DNA from: JAAYAY01 sp963674575
GTDB lineage: Bacteria; Planctomycetota; Planctomycetia; Pirellulales; Thermoguttaceae
Assembly: GCA_963674575.2 (NCBI GenBank)
Contig: CAXXQT010000009.1
Span: 558,001-622,000, forward strand
Direction of reading: 5' to 3'
DNA: 64,000 nucleotides
The translations under genes were made by a program, and so were the position numbers. Numbering within the stretch: position 1 is the stretch's first letter; the number at the start of each line of letters is the position of its first letter. Of this stretch, positions 7,906 to 17,068 are shown one piece after another. The notes under the pieces were generated by a model. That model was not told the DNA's origin. It made no database searches and saw only the letters and a program-made list of their open reading frames with translations.

Positions 7906-9504
7906 ATGGCAACCGCCGAGAATCTTGAAAACGACGGCCAGCAGCCGCCCGAGAAGCCCAAACGCTCGTCTTCTCGCAAGCTTGTGCTGGTTCTGCTGCT
8001 GGTGGCAACTGGTGTTGTTTTTGGGCTCGATTTCCTGCCCGAGGAGGATCCGGCGTCCAAGGTCATGCAGCCACGGAGGGGGCCCCGCCCTGCGGCGCCC
8101 CAACCGGCTCCGCCCGAGCCCCAACGCCAGGTCCCACGCCAATCGCCTGCCTCGCCCCGATATGAGCGCGCTGACGATACGGTTTTCGTATCAACTTCTC
8201 CCTCCGACACTCGCCCCAAGGCCATGGCGGCTTCGTTAGTGCCGTCTCCCGCACATACTGCTGGGACAGATGGTTCTAACGCATCGGCAGCAGCTCCCAA
8301 GTCGGCAACTGAACCAGCCCCTGCGAAAGCCACGAAGGCAGCCGACGCTCCCGCTCCGAAGGCGGAGCCGCCGAGCGAGCCGCCGAGCGAGGCACCGGCA
8401 AGCCCCCCGGCCAAGGCTGAGTCCCCTGGTCCAGCTCCGGAGGCCGTTGCCAGCACGCCCACCCCCGCGAAGCCTGCGCCGGCCGCGGCGAAGCCTGCTG
8501 CTTCCAAAAAAGCGGAAACTGCGACAAAAGCCCCAGCAACTCCCAAGCCAGCCGCCACCCCGGCCGTGGCGAAACCGCCCGCCCCCGTAGCCGCCTCGCC
8601 AGCTCCGACTGAACCAGCTCCGACTGAACCAGCTCCGACTGAACCAGCTCCGACTGAACCAGCTCCCGCCAAAGCTCCGTCTCCCCAGCCCGCCCCGGCT
8701 GAGACCCCGGTCGCCGTGGTGGCCTCCCGTAGTCCGACACCTGCCGTTGAAATCGAGCCGGTGGAGCCGGAGATCGTTGTGATTGCCTCCGATCCCGCTC
8801 CCGCGCCCCAGCAGGCTCCTCGGCCGTTGCCCACCGCCCCCGTTCCCACCAAGGTCCGCCGCTATGCTGAGAGGCAGTTTCAGCGGTATGACACCAACGG
8901 CGACGGCGTGATCGACGAGGCGGAACAACGGCAGATGAAGGGCAATCCGCTGGCACCCGACTATGATGCCGACGGGTCGATCAGCCTGGAAGAACTGACG
9001 GCATACACCGCGGATTTCGGGCGTCATCGTCGCATGCGTCTGACGGGAACCATGATGGACGAGGCGGTGGCCGCTCTTCCCCCGCTCTACATCCCCACCG
9101 CGGAGCGTGATGCGATGGCAGCCGCCCAGGCTGCCGCGCGGCAGCAGGCAGCCCAACAAGCAGCCCAACAAGGCCAGGCCCTTCCTGTCGCCCTCGTGGG
9201 TGGGCCGGGCGAGACGAACAGTGAAGCGGTCGAAGAGCCCGAGGCAGAGGAGGAATCCGATGCCCCGGAGGAGACGGCTGAGGTGACGCCTGCCGGGGCC
9301 CCGTCCAGTTCGAAGCGGTTCGTCACACCCCCGTCACGACTGGCAGGCGTGCCCGACTGGTTCCGTGCCAAGGACACCGACGGCGACGGCCAACTGACGC
9401 TGGCCGAATATGCTCCCAATTCCGAGAAGGCTCTTCTGGAACAATTCTCCCGCTACGACCGCAACAACGACGGCGTGCTGACGGCGCCGGAATGCCCGAA
9501 GTAG
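7906..9504 (+). CDS. Membrane-anchored EF-hand protein with Pro/Ala-rich stalk
   Basis: The 532-residue protein has a single N-terminal membrane segment (KLVLVLLLVATGVVFGLDFL, about residues 25-44). A 280-residue Pro/Ala/Lys-rich disordered stalk follows, including four tandem PAPTE units. Four canonical EF-hand loops are visible: DTNGDGVIDEAE (about 329), DYDADGSISLEE (about 353), DTDGDGQLTLAE (about 491) and DRNNDGVLTAPE (about 518). All keep acidic residues at positions 1 and 12. Between the pairs lies an Ala/Gln-rich then Glu-rich linker. It is presumably an envelope calcium-binding protein; such EF-hand proteins are common in planctomycetes, and no specific function can be assigned. Confidence 0.85.
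   Translation: MATAENLENDGQQPPEKPKRSSSRKLVLVLLLVATGVVFGLDFLPEEDPASKVMQPRRGPRPAAPQPAPPEPQRQVPRQSPASPRYERADDTVFVSTSPSDTRPKAMAASLVPSPAHTAGTDGSNASAAAPKSATEPAPAKATKAADAPAPKAEPPSEPPSEAPASPPAKAESPGPAPEAVASTPTPAKPAPAAAKPAASKKAETATKAPATPKPAATPAVAKPPAPVAASPAPTEPAPTEPAPTEPAPTEPAPAKAPSPQPAPAETPVAVVASRSPTPAVEIEPVEPEIVVIASDPAPAPQQAPRPLPTAPVPTKVRRYAERQFQRYDTNGDGVIDEAEQRQMKGNPLAPDYDADGSISLEELTAYTADFGRHRRMRLTGTMMDEAVAALPPLYIPTAERDAMAAAQAAARQQAAQQAAQQGQALPVALVGGPGETNSEAVEEPEAEEESDAPEETAEVTPAGAPSSSKRFVTPPSRLAGVPDWFRAKDTDGDGQLTLAEYAPNSEKALLEQFSRYDRNNDGVLTAPECPK
8599..8666 (+). repeat. 15-bp tandem repeat in the EF-hand protein stalk
   Basis: Four perfect copies of ccagctccgactgaa plus a partial fifth encode PAPTE units. 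Being a multiple of three, length changes would keep the reading frame and alter stalk length only. Confidence 0.9.
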
Positions 9505-9676
9505 GCTGTACGCTGGAGGCTGGAGGCGCTTGACGCGATGTCGAGTGTGGGTGGCAGGCCCCATCGCTGCGTTCTGAACTCGCCGCCCCCGTGAACAGGC
9601 CGAGACAGCCCCTATTTCTCAGCCCTACAGCCTCGAGTCTATAGTCTCCAGCCTATAGTCTTCAGTCTCCAGTCTT
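9502..9676 (+). repeat. Stop-codon-linked 'taggctggag' repeats
   Basis: The EF-hand stop codon TAG opens a block reading taggctgtacgctggaggctggagg. At 9622-9676 the reverse-complement version (cctacag, cctcgagtctatagtctcc, agtctccagtctt) runs into the 3' end of sppA and supplies its TGA stop. Similar blocks occur at 27281-27315 and 31631-31665. The stretch between the two genes has no other visible content. Confidence 0.6.
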
Positions 9677-10765
9677 GCTCCGGACCAGCGGCGGCAGTTG
9701 GGTGCTCATGTAATAGGCCTTGGGGGAGGTCATGTCGAAGAACTGCTGAAGATCGAAGCCCTGACTGCGGGCCTGGGCTCCCATCAGGATCGAGGCCAGG
9801 GTCGGGGTCTGCTTGTAGCGAATCACGTGGACTTGTTCCGGACTGAGGTTGGCCAGCTCGATGGCTCGGTCGATGGCCGCCTCGATGAAGCCGATCTGGT
9901 CGATCAACCCGCCCTCCTTGGCCTGGCCGGCCGTGTAGACCTGGCCGGTTGCGAGCTTGTCGAGCGTCTCGGGTTTATTGGCGAATGCTAGACGATTCTC
10001 GCAGATGATCTTTTTGAATCGCGTGAAGCTGTCGTCGACCAGCGATTGGAGGATCTCCTTCTCCTCGGGAGTCATTTCCCGACCGATGCTTCCCATTCCC
10101 TTGAGCGGATGGCTGACGATCGCGTCTTCTTCGATGCCGTATTTTTCAAACAGGCCGACCAGGCTGTAATGAGGAATCAGCACGCCGATCGATCCCGTCC
10201 AGCAACTCGGTTCGGCGAAAATCGTGTTTTCGGTGGGACCGGCCGCCATGGCCACGTAATAGCCGCCGCTGGCCGCAAAGGAGCCCATGCTGACCACGAT
10301 GGGCTTCTTGGCCTCGGTTCGCAATTCGGTCAGGTGATGGTAGAGATAATCCGAGGCGGCTACGGTGCCGCCGGGGGAATCGACGCGCAGGACGATGGCC
10401 TTCACCGTGGGGTCGTTGCGGGCTTGATCGATCTGTTGTTTCACGTAACCGTCGGCGGTCAGGATCGTCCCCTCAACGGAGATGATTGCGATCTTGTTGG
10501 GCCCTTCCCGAAATTTGTACTGCGAGAAATCCTCCTCCAGGAGCGACGCCGTCGAGGAAGACCCCACGCTGCCGATCAAGGCAAGGTTCAGGAGCATCGA
10601 GAAGCCGAGGGCCACGACAAGGGCCAGGCCAATCAGGAACAGGACCGGGCGGAAACGCCGCTGAGGCACAGGGGGGGCGTAACGCCCCGGCCCGGCATGA
10701 CCGGGAGGCGAGGGAACCGCGGCTGCGGGGATCGGGTCTTGCTGATAGGGTTCGTGCGGTTCCAT
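9662..10765 (-). CDS. sppA: Signal peptide peptidase SppA-type (S49) protease
   Basis: The 367-residue protein has a Pro-rich cytoplasmic N-terminus, a membrane segment near residues 40-65 (LFLIGLALVVALGFSMLLNL) and one S49 domain. Visible signatures are VLRVDSPGGTV, the nucleophile motif SFAASGGYYVAM (Ser of ASGG) and the general-base Lys region VSHPLKGMGS. The single-domain length matches Gram-positive-type SppA rather than the 618-residue E. coli form. The start is supported by GGGAG 8 bases upstream of ATG 10765. It digests residual signal peptides in the membrane. The family call is secure. Confidence 0.92.
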   Translation of the reverse strand: MEPHEPYQQDPIPAAAVPSPPGHAGPGRYAPPVPQRRFRPVLFLIGLALVVALGFSMLLNLALIGSVGSSSTASLLEEDFSQYKFREGPNKIAIISVEGTILTADGYVKQQIDQARNDPTVKAIVLRVDSPGGTVAASDYLYHHLTELRTEAKKPIVVSMGSFAASGGYYVAMAAGPTENTIFAEPSCWTGSIGVLIPHYSLVGLFEKYGIEEDAIVSHPLKGMGSIGREMTPEEKEILQSLVDDSFTRFKKIICENRLAFANKPETLDKLATGQVYTAGQAKEGGLIDQIGFIEAAIDRAIELANLSPEQVHVIRYKQTPTLASILMGAQARSQGFDLQQFFDMTSPKAYYMSTQLPPLVRSKTGD

Positions 10766-11083
10766 GACGAGGCTCCCGGATTTCCGGCAAGGATGAGGAT
10801 TGTGGTCAAATTACGCAAACTAAGGAGCTTGCGAGAGGTTGCCCTCCCAACGATCGGTCGAATTCCCGCTCGGGTGGGGCTAAACGACCCTTTGGCAATT
10901 CTAGCTTAACGCAAGTCGGAAGAAACGGGCAGGACTGGCTTCTTCGCTTGGTGTTGCCCAAGCCGACGCAGCGCTGTAAGCTACCTGCTTGCTTGTTCGC
11001 TTATAAAGATAAGAACGGTTGGGAAGGTTCTGAGGTTGTGCCGCCTGGTGGTCGGCAGCCTGCGTTGAGAAAGGAGTCCGGGA
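10766..11083. other. Intergenic, nothing recognised
   Basis: This 318-bp gap separates divergent sppA and the TIM-barrel gene, so it must carry both promoters. No consensus hexamer pair, hairpin terminator or repeat stands out. The only clear signal is GAAAGGAG just upstream of the GTG start at 11084. Confidence 0.4.
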
Positions 11084-11836
11084 GTGTTTGTTGCGGCATC
11101 GACTCGGTGTTTTTCGGATTTGCCGTTGGATGCGGCGCTACAGCGCTTGGTCGACCTGGAATACACGGCGGTCGAAATCGTTCTGGACGAAAACGGCAAC
11201 CATCTGAAACCGTCGGAAGTGGCCGAAAACCTCGAAAGGGCCGTGCAGATCTGTCGCAAGACAAGACGTCTGACACCGGTGGCCTATTCAGTGGAAATCA
11301 AGGCCGACAGTGAAGCCGAATACTATGCCCAGTTTGACGCCTGCTGCCGACTGGCCAAAGCGACCAAAGTGGTGACGATTGCCGTTCGCAGTGAAGAACT
11401 GGGCACTCCCTTCAACGCGGAAATCGAGCGGCTTCAGGAGTTGGTCAAGCTTGCCTCTAAAGAGGGGGTAGTTGTTGGGCTCACAACCGAGTCCGGACGA
11501 ATGACCCAGGATCCGGCTACGGCCGTCGTCTTCTGCAACAACGTCAAAGGGCTGGCCCTCACGCTCGATCCGAGCCACTACGTATGCGGCCCCCACCAAG
11601 GGGGACCCTATGAGCAGGTGATGGAGCACGTTTGCCACGTTCGTCTTCGTGATACGACCAAGGAGCAGCTCCAGGTCCGTGTCGGCCAGGGTCTGATCGA
11701 ATATGGACGGCTGATCACGCAACTCGGAAAGGTCAACTACTCTCGGGCCCTGTGCGTCGATATCGAGTCCATGGAAGACGTCGACCAGATGGCCGAGATG
11801 CGCAAGATCCGATTGTTGTTGGAAAGCTTGCTCTGA
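11084..11836 (+). CDS. Sugar phosphate isomerase/epimerase family TIM barrel
   Basis: The 250-residue product starts at GTG 11084 with a good GAAAGGAG 8-10 bases upstream. Strand-helix periodicity and motifs are those of xylose-isomerase-like TIM barrels: FVAASTRCFSDLPLDAAL at the start, VVGLTTESGRMTQDP, LALTLDPSHYVCGP (metal-site Asp/His) and HVRLRDTTKEQLQVRVGQG, the usual 'H.rD......vG.G' signature. The C-terminal VDIESMEDVD is shorter than in most homologues. The substrate is unknown. It stands alone between divergent sppA and a protease. Confidence 0.8.
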   Translation: MFVAASTRCFSDLPLDAALQRLVDLEYTAVEIVLDENGNHLKPSEVAENLERAVQICRKTRRLTPVAYSVEIKADSEAEYYAQFDACCRLAKATKVVTIAVRSEELGTPFNAEIERLQELVKLASKEGVVVGLTTESGRMTQDPATAVVFCNNVKGLALTLDPSHYVCGPHQGGPYEQVMEHVCHVRLRDTTKEQLQVRVGQGLIEYGRLITQLGKVNYSRALCVDIESMEDVDQMAEMRKIRLLLESLL

Positions 11837-11918
11837 GGCGGGGTGGAGAACGGCGATCGCTCGAATTATCCTGGAATTTGAGTTGACTAGTGGTTCTCGA
11901 CATCTTGGATTCTCCACC

Positions 11919-12755
11919 ATGCGCCTTCGTTGTCTCGCGATCGTTCCTGCGTTTTGTCTTCTGATTGGTGTTTCGTCGTCACGCGGTGACGAGGCCGCCG
12001 AGAAACTGGTTCTGGCGACCTACAAGTTGGCGAACGGTTCTTCCACCGCCACCGGATGCGTTTACCGACGTGAAACGGCGGACGGCAAGCCCCAGTGCTT
12101 CGTCGTCACGGCGGCCCATGTTTTTGAGGCCATGAAAGGCGACACCTGTCACCTCGTGTCACGAAATCTGGGAGAAAACGGGGTCTTCGGGCGGAAGGAA
12201 ATCGAAATCCGGATTCGCCAGGACGGCAAGCCGGCGTGGAAGAAACACGCGAGCCACGATATCGCCGTTCTCTGTCTGCCGGATTCCGTTTCGGTCGAAG
12301 CGATTCCCTTTGACTGCCTGGAAACCGAGCAATTGCTCGGCCAGGTCCATGTGGGCGATGCTGTTCGTCTGGCCGTCTTTCCCGAGCGTTCGGAAGCCAA
12401 CTCGGCGGGACTGCCGATCCTTCGCGACGGAGTTCTCGCCAGCCATCCCCTCGTTCCCATCAAGCCCCATCCGGCCTTTCTTGTCGACACGACCGCCTGG
12501 CCGGGCGACAGCGGCGGACCGGTCATTCACGCAACGCTCCGTTCGCCCAGCGGCGGCCCCCTCGTGATTGGAATCGTGCGCGGGATGCGCAACATCGTCG
12601 ACACCAATAAAGAATCGCGCTACGTGGAACGAAAGATGACCTATCCCCTTGGGATCTCCGAAGTGCTCCACGCCGCCTTTGCCCGGGAACTCATCTGCGA
12701 GAATTGGCCTGAACCCGCGGATGAAGAGGAGAAAAAGGCCGAAGGGCTGCCATAG
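11919..12755 (+). CDS. Secreted trypsin-like serine protease
   Basis: The start is placed at ATG 11919, which begins a signal peptide (MRLRCLAIVPAFCLLIGVSS, cleavage near SSRGDE); the upstream in-frame TTG at 11883 adds unrelated residues. The 278-residue product has a chymotrypsin/DegP-fold triad: His in FVVTAAHVFEA, Asp in ASHDIAVLCLP and Ser in WPGDSGGPVI. No PDZ domain follows, so it is a short secreted protease rather than a full HtrA. It may act in the periplasm-like space. The substrate cannot be deduced. Confidence 0.82.
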   Translation: MRLRCLAIVPAFCLLIGVSSSRGDEAAEKLVLATYKLANGSSTATGCVYRRETADGKPQCFVVTAAHVFEAMKGDTCHLVSRNLGENGVFGRKEIEIRIRQDGKPAWKKHASHDIAVLCLPDSVSVEAIPFDCLETEQLLGQVHVGDAVRLAVFPERSEANSAGLPILRDGVLASHPLVPIKPHPAFLVDTTAWPGDSGGPVIHATLRSPSGGPLVIGIVRGMRNIVDTNKESRYVERKMTYPLGISEVLHAAFARELICENWPEPADEEEKKAEGLP

Positions 12756-12876
12756 CCCAGGCTCTTCGTGTGTCGGAACTTCTTCGCCGATCTACCGTGA
12801 CGAGGACACAGGGTTTCTGCTAACCTTGTCTGTTGGCGTCATTGGTCTCCTAGGATCCTGACCGCAGAAAAGAAGT

Positions 12877-15800
12877 ATGCCGGCCCTCCGAATTGTGGCA
12901 ACCACTCTGTTCGTAGCCTTAGCCCTCCCGTGCCAGGCGGCGGACTGGCCGCAATTTCGAGGCGACGCATCCCGCTCGGGCCACACGGCCGAGACCTTGC
13001 CGCAAAGCTTGTGTTGCCACTGGAGCCGCCAGGACCGCCACGGTCCGGCGCCAGCTTGGCCCACACGGAATCGGCTCCGATTCGATCGAGCTTTCCAGCC
13101 CATCGTGGCAGGCGGCGTTCTTTGCTACGATAGTTCCGCTGATGACACCGTTTACGGCCTCGACGCCGCGAGCGGCAAGCTGCTTTGGACATTCACCACG
13201 GACGGGCCGGTGCGTTTCGCCCCGGCCGCTTGGCGGGATCGCCTCTTCGTGGCCAGCGATGACGGCCACCTCTATTGCCTTTCGGTCCGCACGGGCGAGC
13301 TCGTCTGGAAGCGGCGAGGCGGCCCCCGGGATGAACGCTTGTTAGGAAACGACCGGATGATCTCGCGCTGGCCCGCTCGGGGCGGACCAGTCGTGGTGGA
13401 CGACATGGTCTATTTCGGAGCCGGAATCTGGCCGAGTGAAGGCATCTATCTTCTTGCGCTCAATGCGGAAACGGGCAACGTTCTCTGGCAGAACGATTCC
13501 TCGGGGGCGATCGAGATGGACCAGCCCCACGCCACCGCCCGGGCCAAGAGCGGGCTGGCGGCGCAAGGTTATCTGGCAGCGGCGGGGGATGCCCTGCTGG
13601 TCCCGACCGGCCGGGCCGTTCCGGCTGTTCTCGATCGCGACAACGGCACATTGCGTCAGTTCCCTCTCCAGGCTCATCAGCACGCCGGCGGAGCCGACGT
13701 GGTTTTGCTCGGCGATTGGTACGTCAACAGCGGACGCGTCTATTCCGTGGACGGCGGCAGCCAACTCGGTTCGGTTGGACTGGCCACGGCCGTCACACCG
13801 GATTCTCTCCTTTATGCCGCCGACGGAAAACTAACGGCTCTCGATCGCAAAAGCCTCGCGGTGCGGCGAGAGGTTACCGATCGGAAGGGCAAGAAGCGGC
13901 AGGTGCTGCAACTTGCGCCGCCGGTCTGGGAAGCCCCCGTCGAGTTCGATGCCGAACCGGCGCCGCCAACGCCGAAGGAACTGCAGCCGCCCGCCGTTCG
14001 TGTCGATGTGACGTCATGGACAAGCCCGTCGCTGGAAGACCAGGCTGCGGCGCTGATCGTTGCGGGCGAGACGGCGATTGTCGGCGGGCGAGGCCGGGTC
14101 TCCGCCGTCTATCTTCCCACGCGAACGGTCACGTGGTCGGCCCCGGTGACCGGCCTGGCCAACGGGCTGGCCGTTGCCGATGGTCGACTCTACGCGAGCA
14201 CGGACCGAGGCTTTCTCTACTGTTTCGGGGAACCTCGGGACGCCGCACCGACCGAGTTTCGCCCTGGTCCGCCCGAAACGCTACCGGAGAGCAGTCCGCT
14301 CGCTCGCGAGGCCGTCGACGCCCTTTTGAAGCAAACGAATATCACGGACGGCTATTGTGTGGATCTTGGTTGCGCAGACGGCGACCTGACGCTGGAACTG
14401 CTCCGCCGAACCAACCTGCGGATCTACGCGGTCGATCAGGACGCCGCCAAGGTGCAACGTCTTCGTGATGTGCTCCATCGCACGGGGCTCTACGGGTCGA
14501 GGGTGACGGTTCACTGCGTCGATCCGGCTCATGTGCCATGCGCCGATTACTGTGCCGACCTGGTTGTGTCCGGGCGATCCTTGGAGGAAGAAGCGAGCGA
14601 GGCAGTCCTTGCCCAAGCCAGGCGTCTCTGCCGTCCATGCGGAGGTACACTGGCGTTGCGCCGGGCCGATCGAATCAAGCTCTGGACGCGAGACGCCCTG
14701 CCCGATAGTGGCGTCTGGACGCACCAGAACAGCAGCGCCGCCAACACGCTTTGCTCCGACGAACGACGAGTCCGCGGCCCGCTCGAAATGCTCTGGTATC
14801 GCGACACCGACTTCGTCCAGGCCAACCGTCACGGGCGAGCCCCCACGATCCTTGTGCAGGACGGGCGGATGTTTGTGCCGGGGCTCAACGGTTTGCGGGC
14901 GCAGAGTCTCTACAACGGGCGGCTCCTCTGGCAGTTTGACCTGCCGGGGCTGCTGGCCTCCTACCATCGCGAACACAGCATCGGGGCCGCCTGGACCGGA
15001 GGAAACGTCTGCCTGGGACCCGAGCGAGTTTATCTTCACAACGGCAAGGCGTGCCAAGTTCTCGACGCGAGTACGGGACGTCAACTGGCGGAATGGAAGA
15101 CGCCCCGCCATCCCGACGGCGGCCCGGCCACGTGGGGCTACCTGGCCTACCACGACGGAGTCCTGCTCGGCAGCCTCGCCCGGGAAGACTACTTGATCAA
15201 GTGCTGGTCCGACCGCTGGGACACGGGGGAACAATTCACCGAGTCGACGGCCCTGTTCGCGCTCGACGCCGAGACAGGCAAGCTGTTGTGGACGTTTCAG
15301 CCGAAGCATTCGATTCGCCATAATGCGATCGCAATGGGCGGCCGGCGCGTGTACCTGGTTGATCGCCCGGTGGCCGAGGAGGACCGGCTCGGGTTCGTCG
15401 CCTCGCCGAGTTCCGCCGAGCAACGCCGCGGGCTTTCGCCGAAAAGTCTGCCCGAGCCGGCCGCGACCCATCCACTGGGTCGGCTGGTTGCCTTGGACCT
15501 GTCTACGGGCCGGCCCTGCTGGGAGGCCGACAAGGAGATTTTCGGCACGTTGCTCATGCACTCGGCGGAGCATGGGATCTTGTGGATGGGTTACCAGGCC
15601 GCTCACCAGGCCTCACGGGATTCGGAACTCGGCAACCGGATGGCCGCGTTCAATCCCGGAGACGGAACGCGGCTCTGGGACGTGGCAGCCGACTACGTGG
15701 ACCGGCCCGTGCTCAACGGTCGAACCGTCTACGCGCCGCCCGGCGCCTGGGATCTTCTGACCGGGGAACAACAGCCTTTCGCTCTGCAGCGATCATACGG

Positions 15801-16035
15801 TTGCGGGATCGTGTCGGGCTGCCGCACGATGCTCGTGTTCCGTTCCGCCACGTTGGGCTACGTGGATCTGGCGGTCTCCTCGGAAACGCAGAATTATGGC
15901 GGAATCCGTCCCGGCTGCTGGATCGCCGCTATTCCGGCAGGCGGCGTGGTTCTCATGCCCGACGCGGCAAGCTGGTGTACGTGCAGCTATCTGAATCAGG
16001 GAACGATTGTGCTCAAGGGGCCATCGGACGACTGA
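12877..16035 (+). CDS. Secreted PQQ/BamB-like beta-propeller with embedded methyltransferase domain
   Basis: The 1052-residue product has a signal peptide (IVATTLFVALALPCQA) followed by DWPQFRGDASRSG, the usual opening of planctomycete PQQ-propeller proteins. Residues about 40-460 carry propeller blades (VYGLDAASGKLLWTF, YCLSVRTGELVWKR). Residues about 470-620 form a class I SAM-methyltransferase-like domain: CVDLGCADGDLTLELL (motif I), IYAVDQDAAKVQRLRDVL and VTVHCVDPAHVPCADYCADL. Blades then resume (LRAQSLYNGRLLWQF, LFALDAETGKLLWTF) to the end. Its 3' end overlaps the convergent SGNH gene by 40 bp. It is likely exported and may bind a redox cofactor; whether the methyltransferase fold is active outside the cytoplasm is unknown. 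Confidence 0.85.
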   Translation: MPALRIVATTLFVALALPCQAADWPQFRGDASRSGHTAETLPQSLCCHWSRQDRHGPAPAWPTRNRLRFDRAFQPIVAGGVLCYDSSADDTVYGLDAASGKLLWTFTTDGPVRFAPAAWRDRLFVASDDGHLYCLSVRTGELVWKRRGGPRDERLLGNDRMISRWPARGGPVVVDDMVYFGAGIWPSEGIYLLALNAETGNVLWQNDSSGAIEMDQPHATARAKSGLAAQGYLAAAGDALLVPTGRAVPAVLDRDNGTLRQFPLQAHQHAGGADVVLLGDWYVNSGRVYSVDGGSQLGSVGLATAVTPDSLLYAADGKLTALDRKSLAVRREVTDRKGKKRQVLQLAPPVWEAPVEFDAEPAPPTPKELQPPAVRVDVTSWTSPSLEDQAAALIVAGETAIVGGRGRVSAVYLPTRTVTWSAPVTGLANGLAVADGRLYASTDRGFLYCFGEPRDAAPTEFRPGPPETLPESSPLAREAVDALLKQTNITDGYCVDLGCADGDLTLELLRRTNLRIYAVDQDAAKVQRLRDVLHRTGLYGSRVTVHCVDPAHVPCADYCADLVVSGRSLEEEASEAVLAQARRLCRPCGGTLALRRADRIKLWTRDALPDSGVWTHQNSSAANTLCSDERRVRGPLEMLWYRDTDFVQANRHGRAPTILVQDGRMFVPGLNGLRAQSLYNGRLLWQFDLPGLLASYHREHSIGAAWTGGNVCLGPERVYLHNGKACQVLDASTGRQLAEWKTPRHPDGGPATWGYLAYHDGVLLGSLAREDYLIKCWSDRWDTGEQFTESTALFALDAETGKLLWTFQPKHSIRHNAIAMGGRRVYLVDRPVAEEDRLGFVASPSSAEQRRGLSPKSLPEPAATHPLGRLVALDLSTGRPCWEADKEIFGTLLMHSAEHGILWMGYQAAHQASRDSELGNRMAAFNPGDGTRLWDVAADYVDRPVLNGRTVYAPPGAWDLLTGEQQPFALQRSYGCGIVSGCRTMLVFRSATLGYVDLAVSSETQNYGGIRPGCWIAAIPAGGVVLMPDAASWCTCSYLNQGTIVLKGPSDD

Positions 16036-16961
16036 CTCGCCCGAAGCCGATCGGCCTGGGCGGCGATTTCAAGGAGGAAGATGCGCCGCAGGGCATCGTA
16101 GCCCCGCTCGTTGGGATCTTCCAGGTTGCTGCCGTACCAGTAGTGGGGATCGTCCTTGCAGTACACGCTTCGCCACCAATTTGTGCAGTGGATGCCGTGG
16201 CCGAGGAAGGTGGCGTGCATGGGGACCACGTGGACGTTCTCCCGATCGACGGCGGCCTGGTGGATGATCGCGTTGTACTCGGCGAGGATTGGCAGGGCGT
16301 CCGGCCAGGGCGGCAGCCCGGCGTTGGCCGCGTCGCCCACACCGTCGGACGGGTCGTAGATGTCGGCCAGAAACACGTCGCACCCGCCGGGGAACCGCTC
16401 GTCGAGTAGATCGAGCATGTGGGCAAGCCTCGCCCGGTAGTTTTCGATCCAGGGCCGGGCCTGTTCGAGGCTGGCCCCATACATGGCGCCCTCGCGAGGC
16501 GGTGTGCGCCCGTAGTTGTGGATCAGGTCGTTGCCGCCACTGGTCATGACGACGACGACGCGAACCTCCGGCGGCTGTTCGGGCAGACTCTCTTCCAGGT
16601 ACCGCAGATGGTCCAGCGACGTGCTTCCCGAAACGGCGATGTTCAAGGTCTTGAGGCGAGGGAACACGGCCGCCAGGCAGCGGCCTTCCATGTCGGAGTA
16701 CTCGTCCTCGGGATTCTCGGCAACCAGGGCGAAATAGCTGTGAGTCTGACGTGCTCCATAGCCGGCGGTCACACTGTCGCCCACACCAAGCAGCAGGACT
16801 TCTCCTTCGTTCCAGACCTCGTTGAACGGTTCCAGGAGCACGGGAGGTCCGGCCGGCCCGCTCCCGATCGGGCGAGCATATTGGACGAAACGATACACCA
16901 GGACGAACGCGATCAGCAGGCAGCCCAGAACCACGATCAATGCGATTCGCCACTTCTTCAT
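15996..16961 (-). CDS. SGNH/GDSL-family hydrolase, membrane-anchored
   Basis: The start is set at ATG 16961 (MKKWRIALIVVLGCLLIAFV) because GGAG lies about 9 bases upstream; an extended start at 17009 is less likely. The 321-residue product has an N-terminal membrane anchor, block I LLLGVGDSVTAGYG (Ser), the Gly block in NIAVSGSTSLDHL and block III TSGGNDLIHNY. The usual block V D-x-x-H-P-N reads NLEDPNERGYDAL, so the catalytic His position holds Asp; a nearby DDPHYW could supply an alternative His. It is probably an esterase or deacylase of the envelope. The gene is convergent with and overlaps the PQQ protein gene. Confidence 0.78.
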   Translation of the reverse strand: MKKWRIALIVVLGCLLIAFVLVYRFVQYARPIGSGPAGPPVLLEPFNEVWNEGEVLLLGVGDSVTAGYGARQTHSYFALVAENPEDEYSDMEGRCLAAVFPRLKTLNIAVSGSTSLDHLRYLEESLPEQPPEVRVVVVMTSGGNDLIHNYGRTPPREGAMYGASLEQARPWIENYRARLAHMLDLLDERFPGGCDVFLADIYDPSDGVGDAANAGLPPWPDALPILAEYNAIIHQAAVDRENVHVVPMHATFLGHGIHCTNWWRSVYCKDDPHYWYGSNLEDPNERGYDALRRIFLLEIAAQADRLRASQSSDGPLSTIVP

Positions 16962-17068
16962 CGTCGCTGCTCCATCCGCCCGTTGGTGTCCAGTCTTCAG
17001 GCCCTGCAATTACCCAGAAATCCAAACCGTATCGGCGTCGCCATGGCAGGGCCGTTTACGGCCCTTTT

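Noticed and set aside
8236..9171. Minus-strand frames opposite the EF-hand gene, rich in Gly/Arg
   Set aside because: They mirror the Pro/Ala-rich stalk; EF-hand loops and the membrane anchor are on the plus strand.
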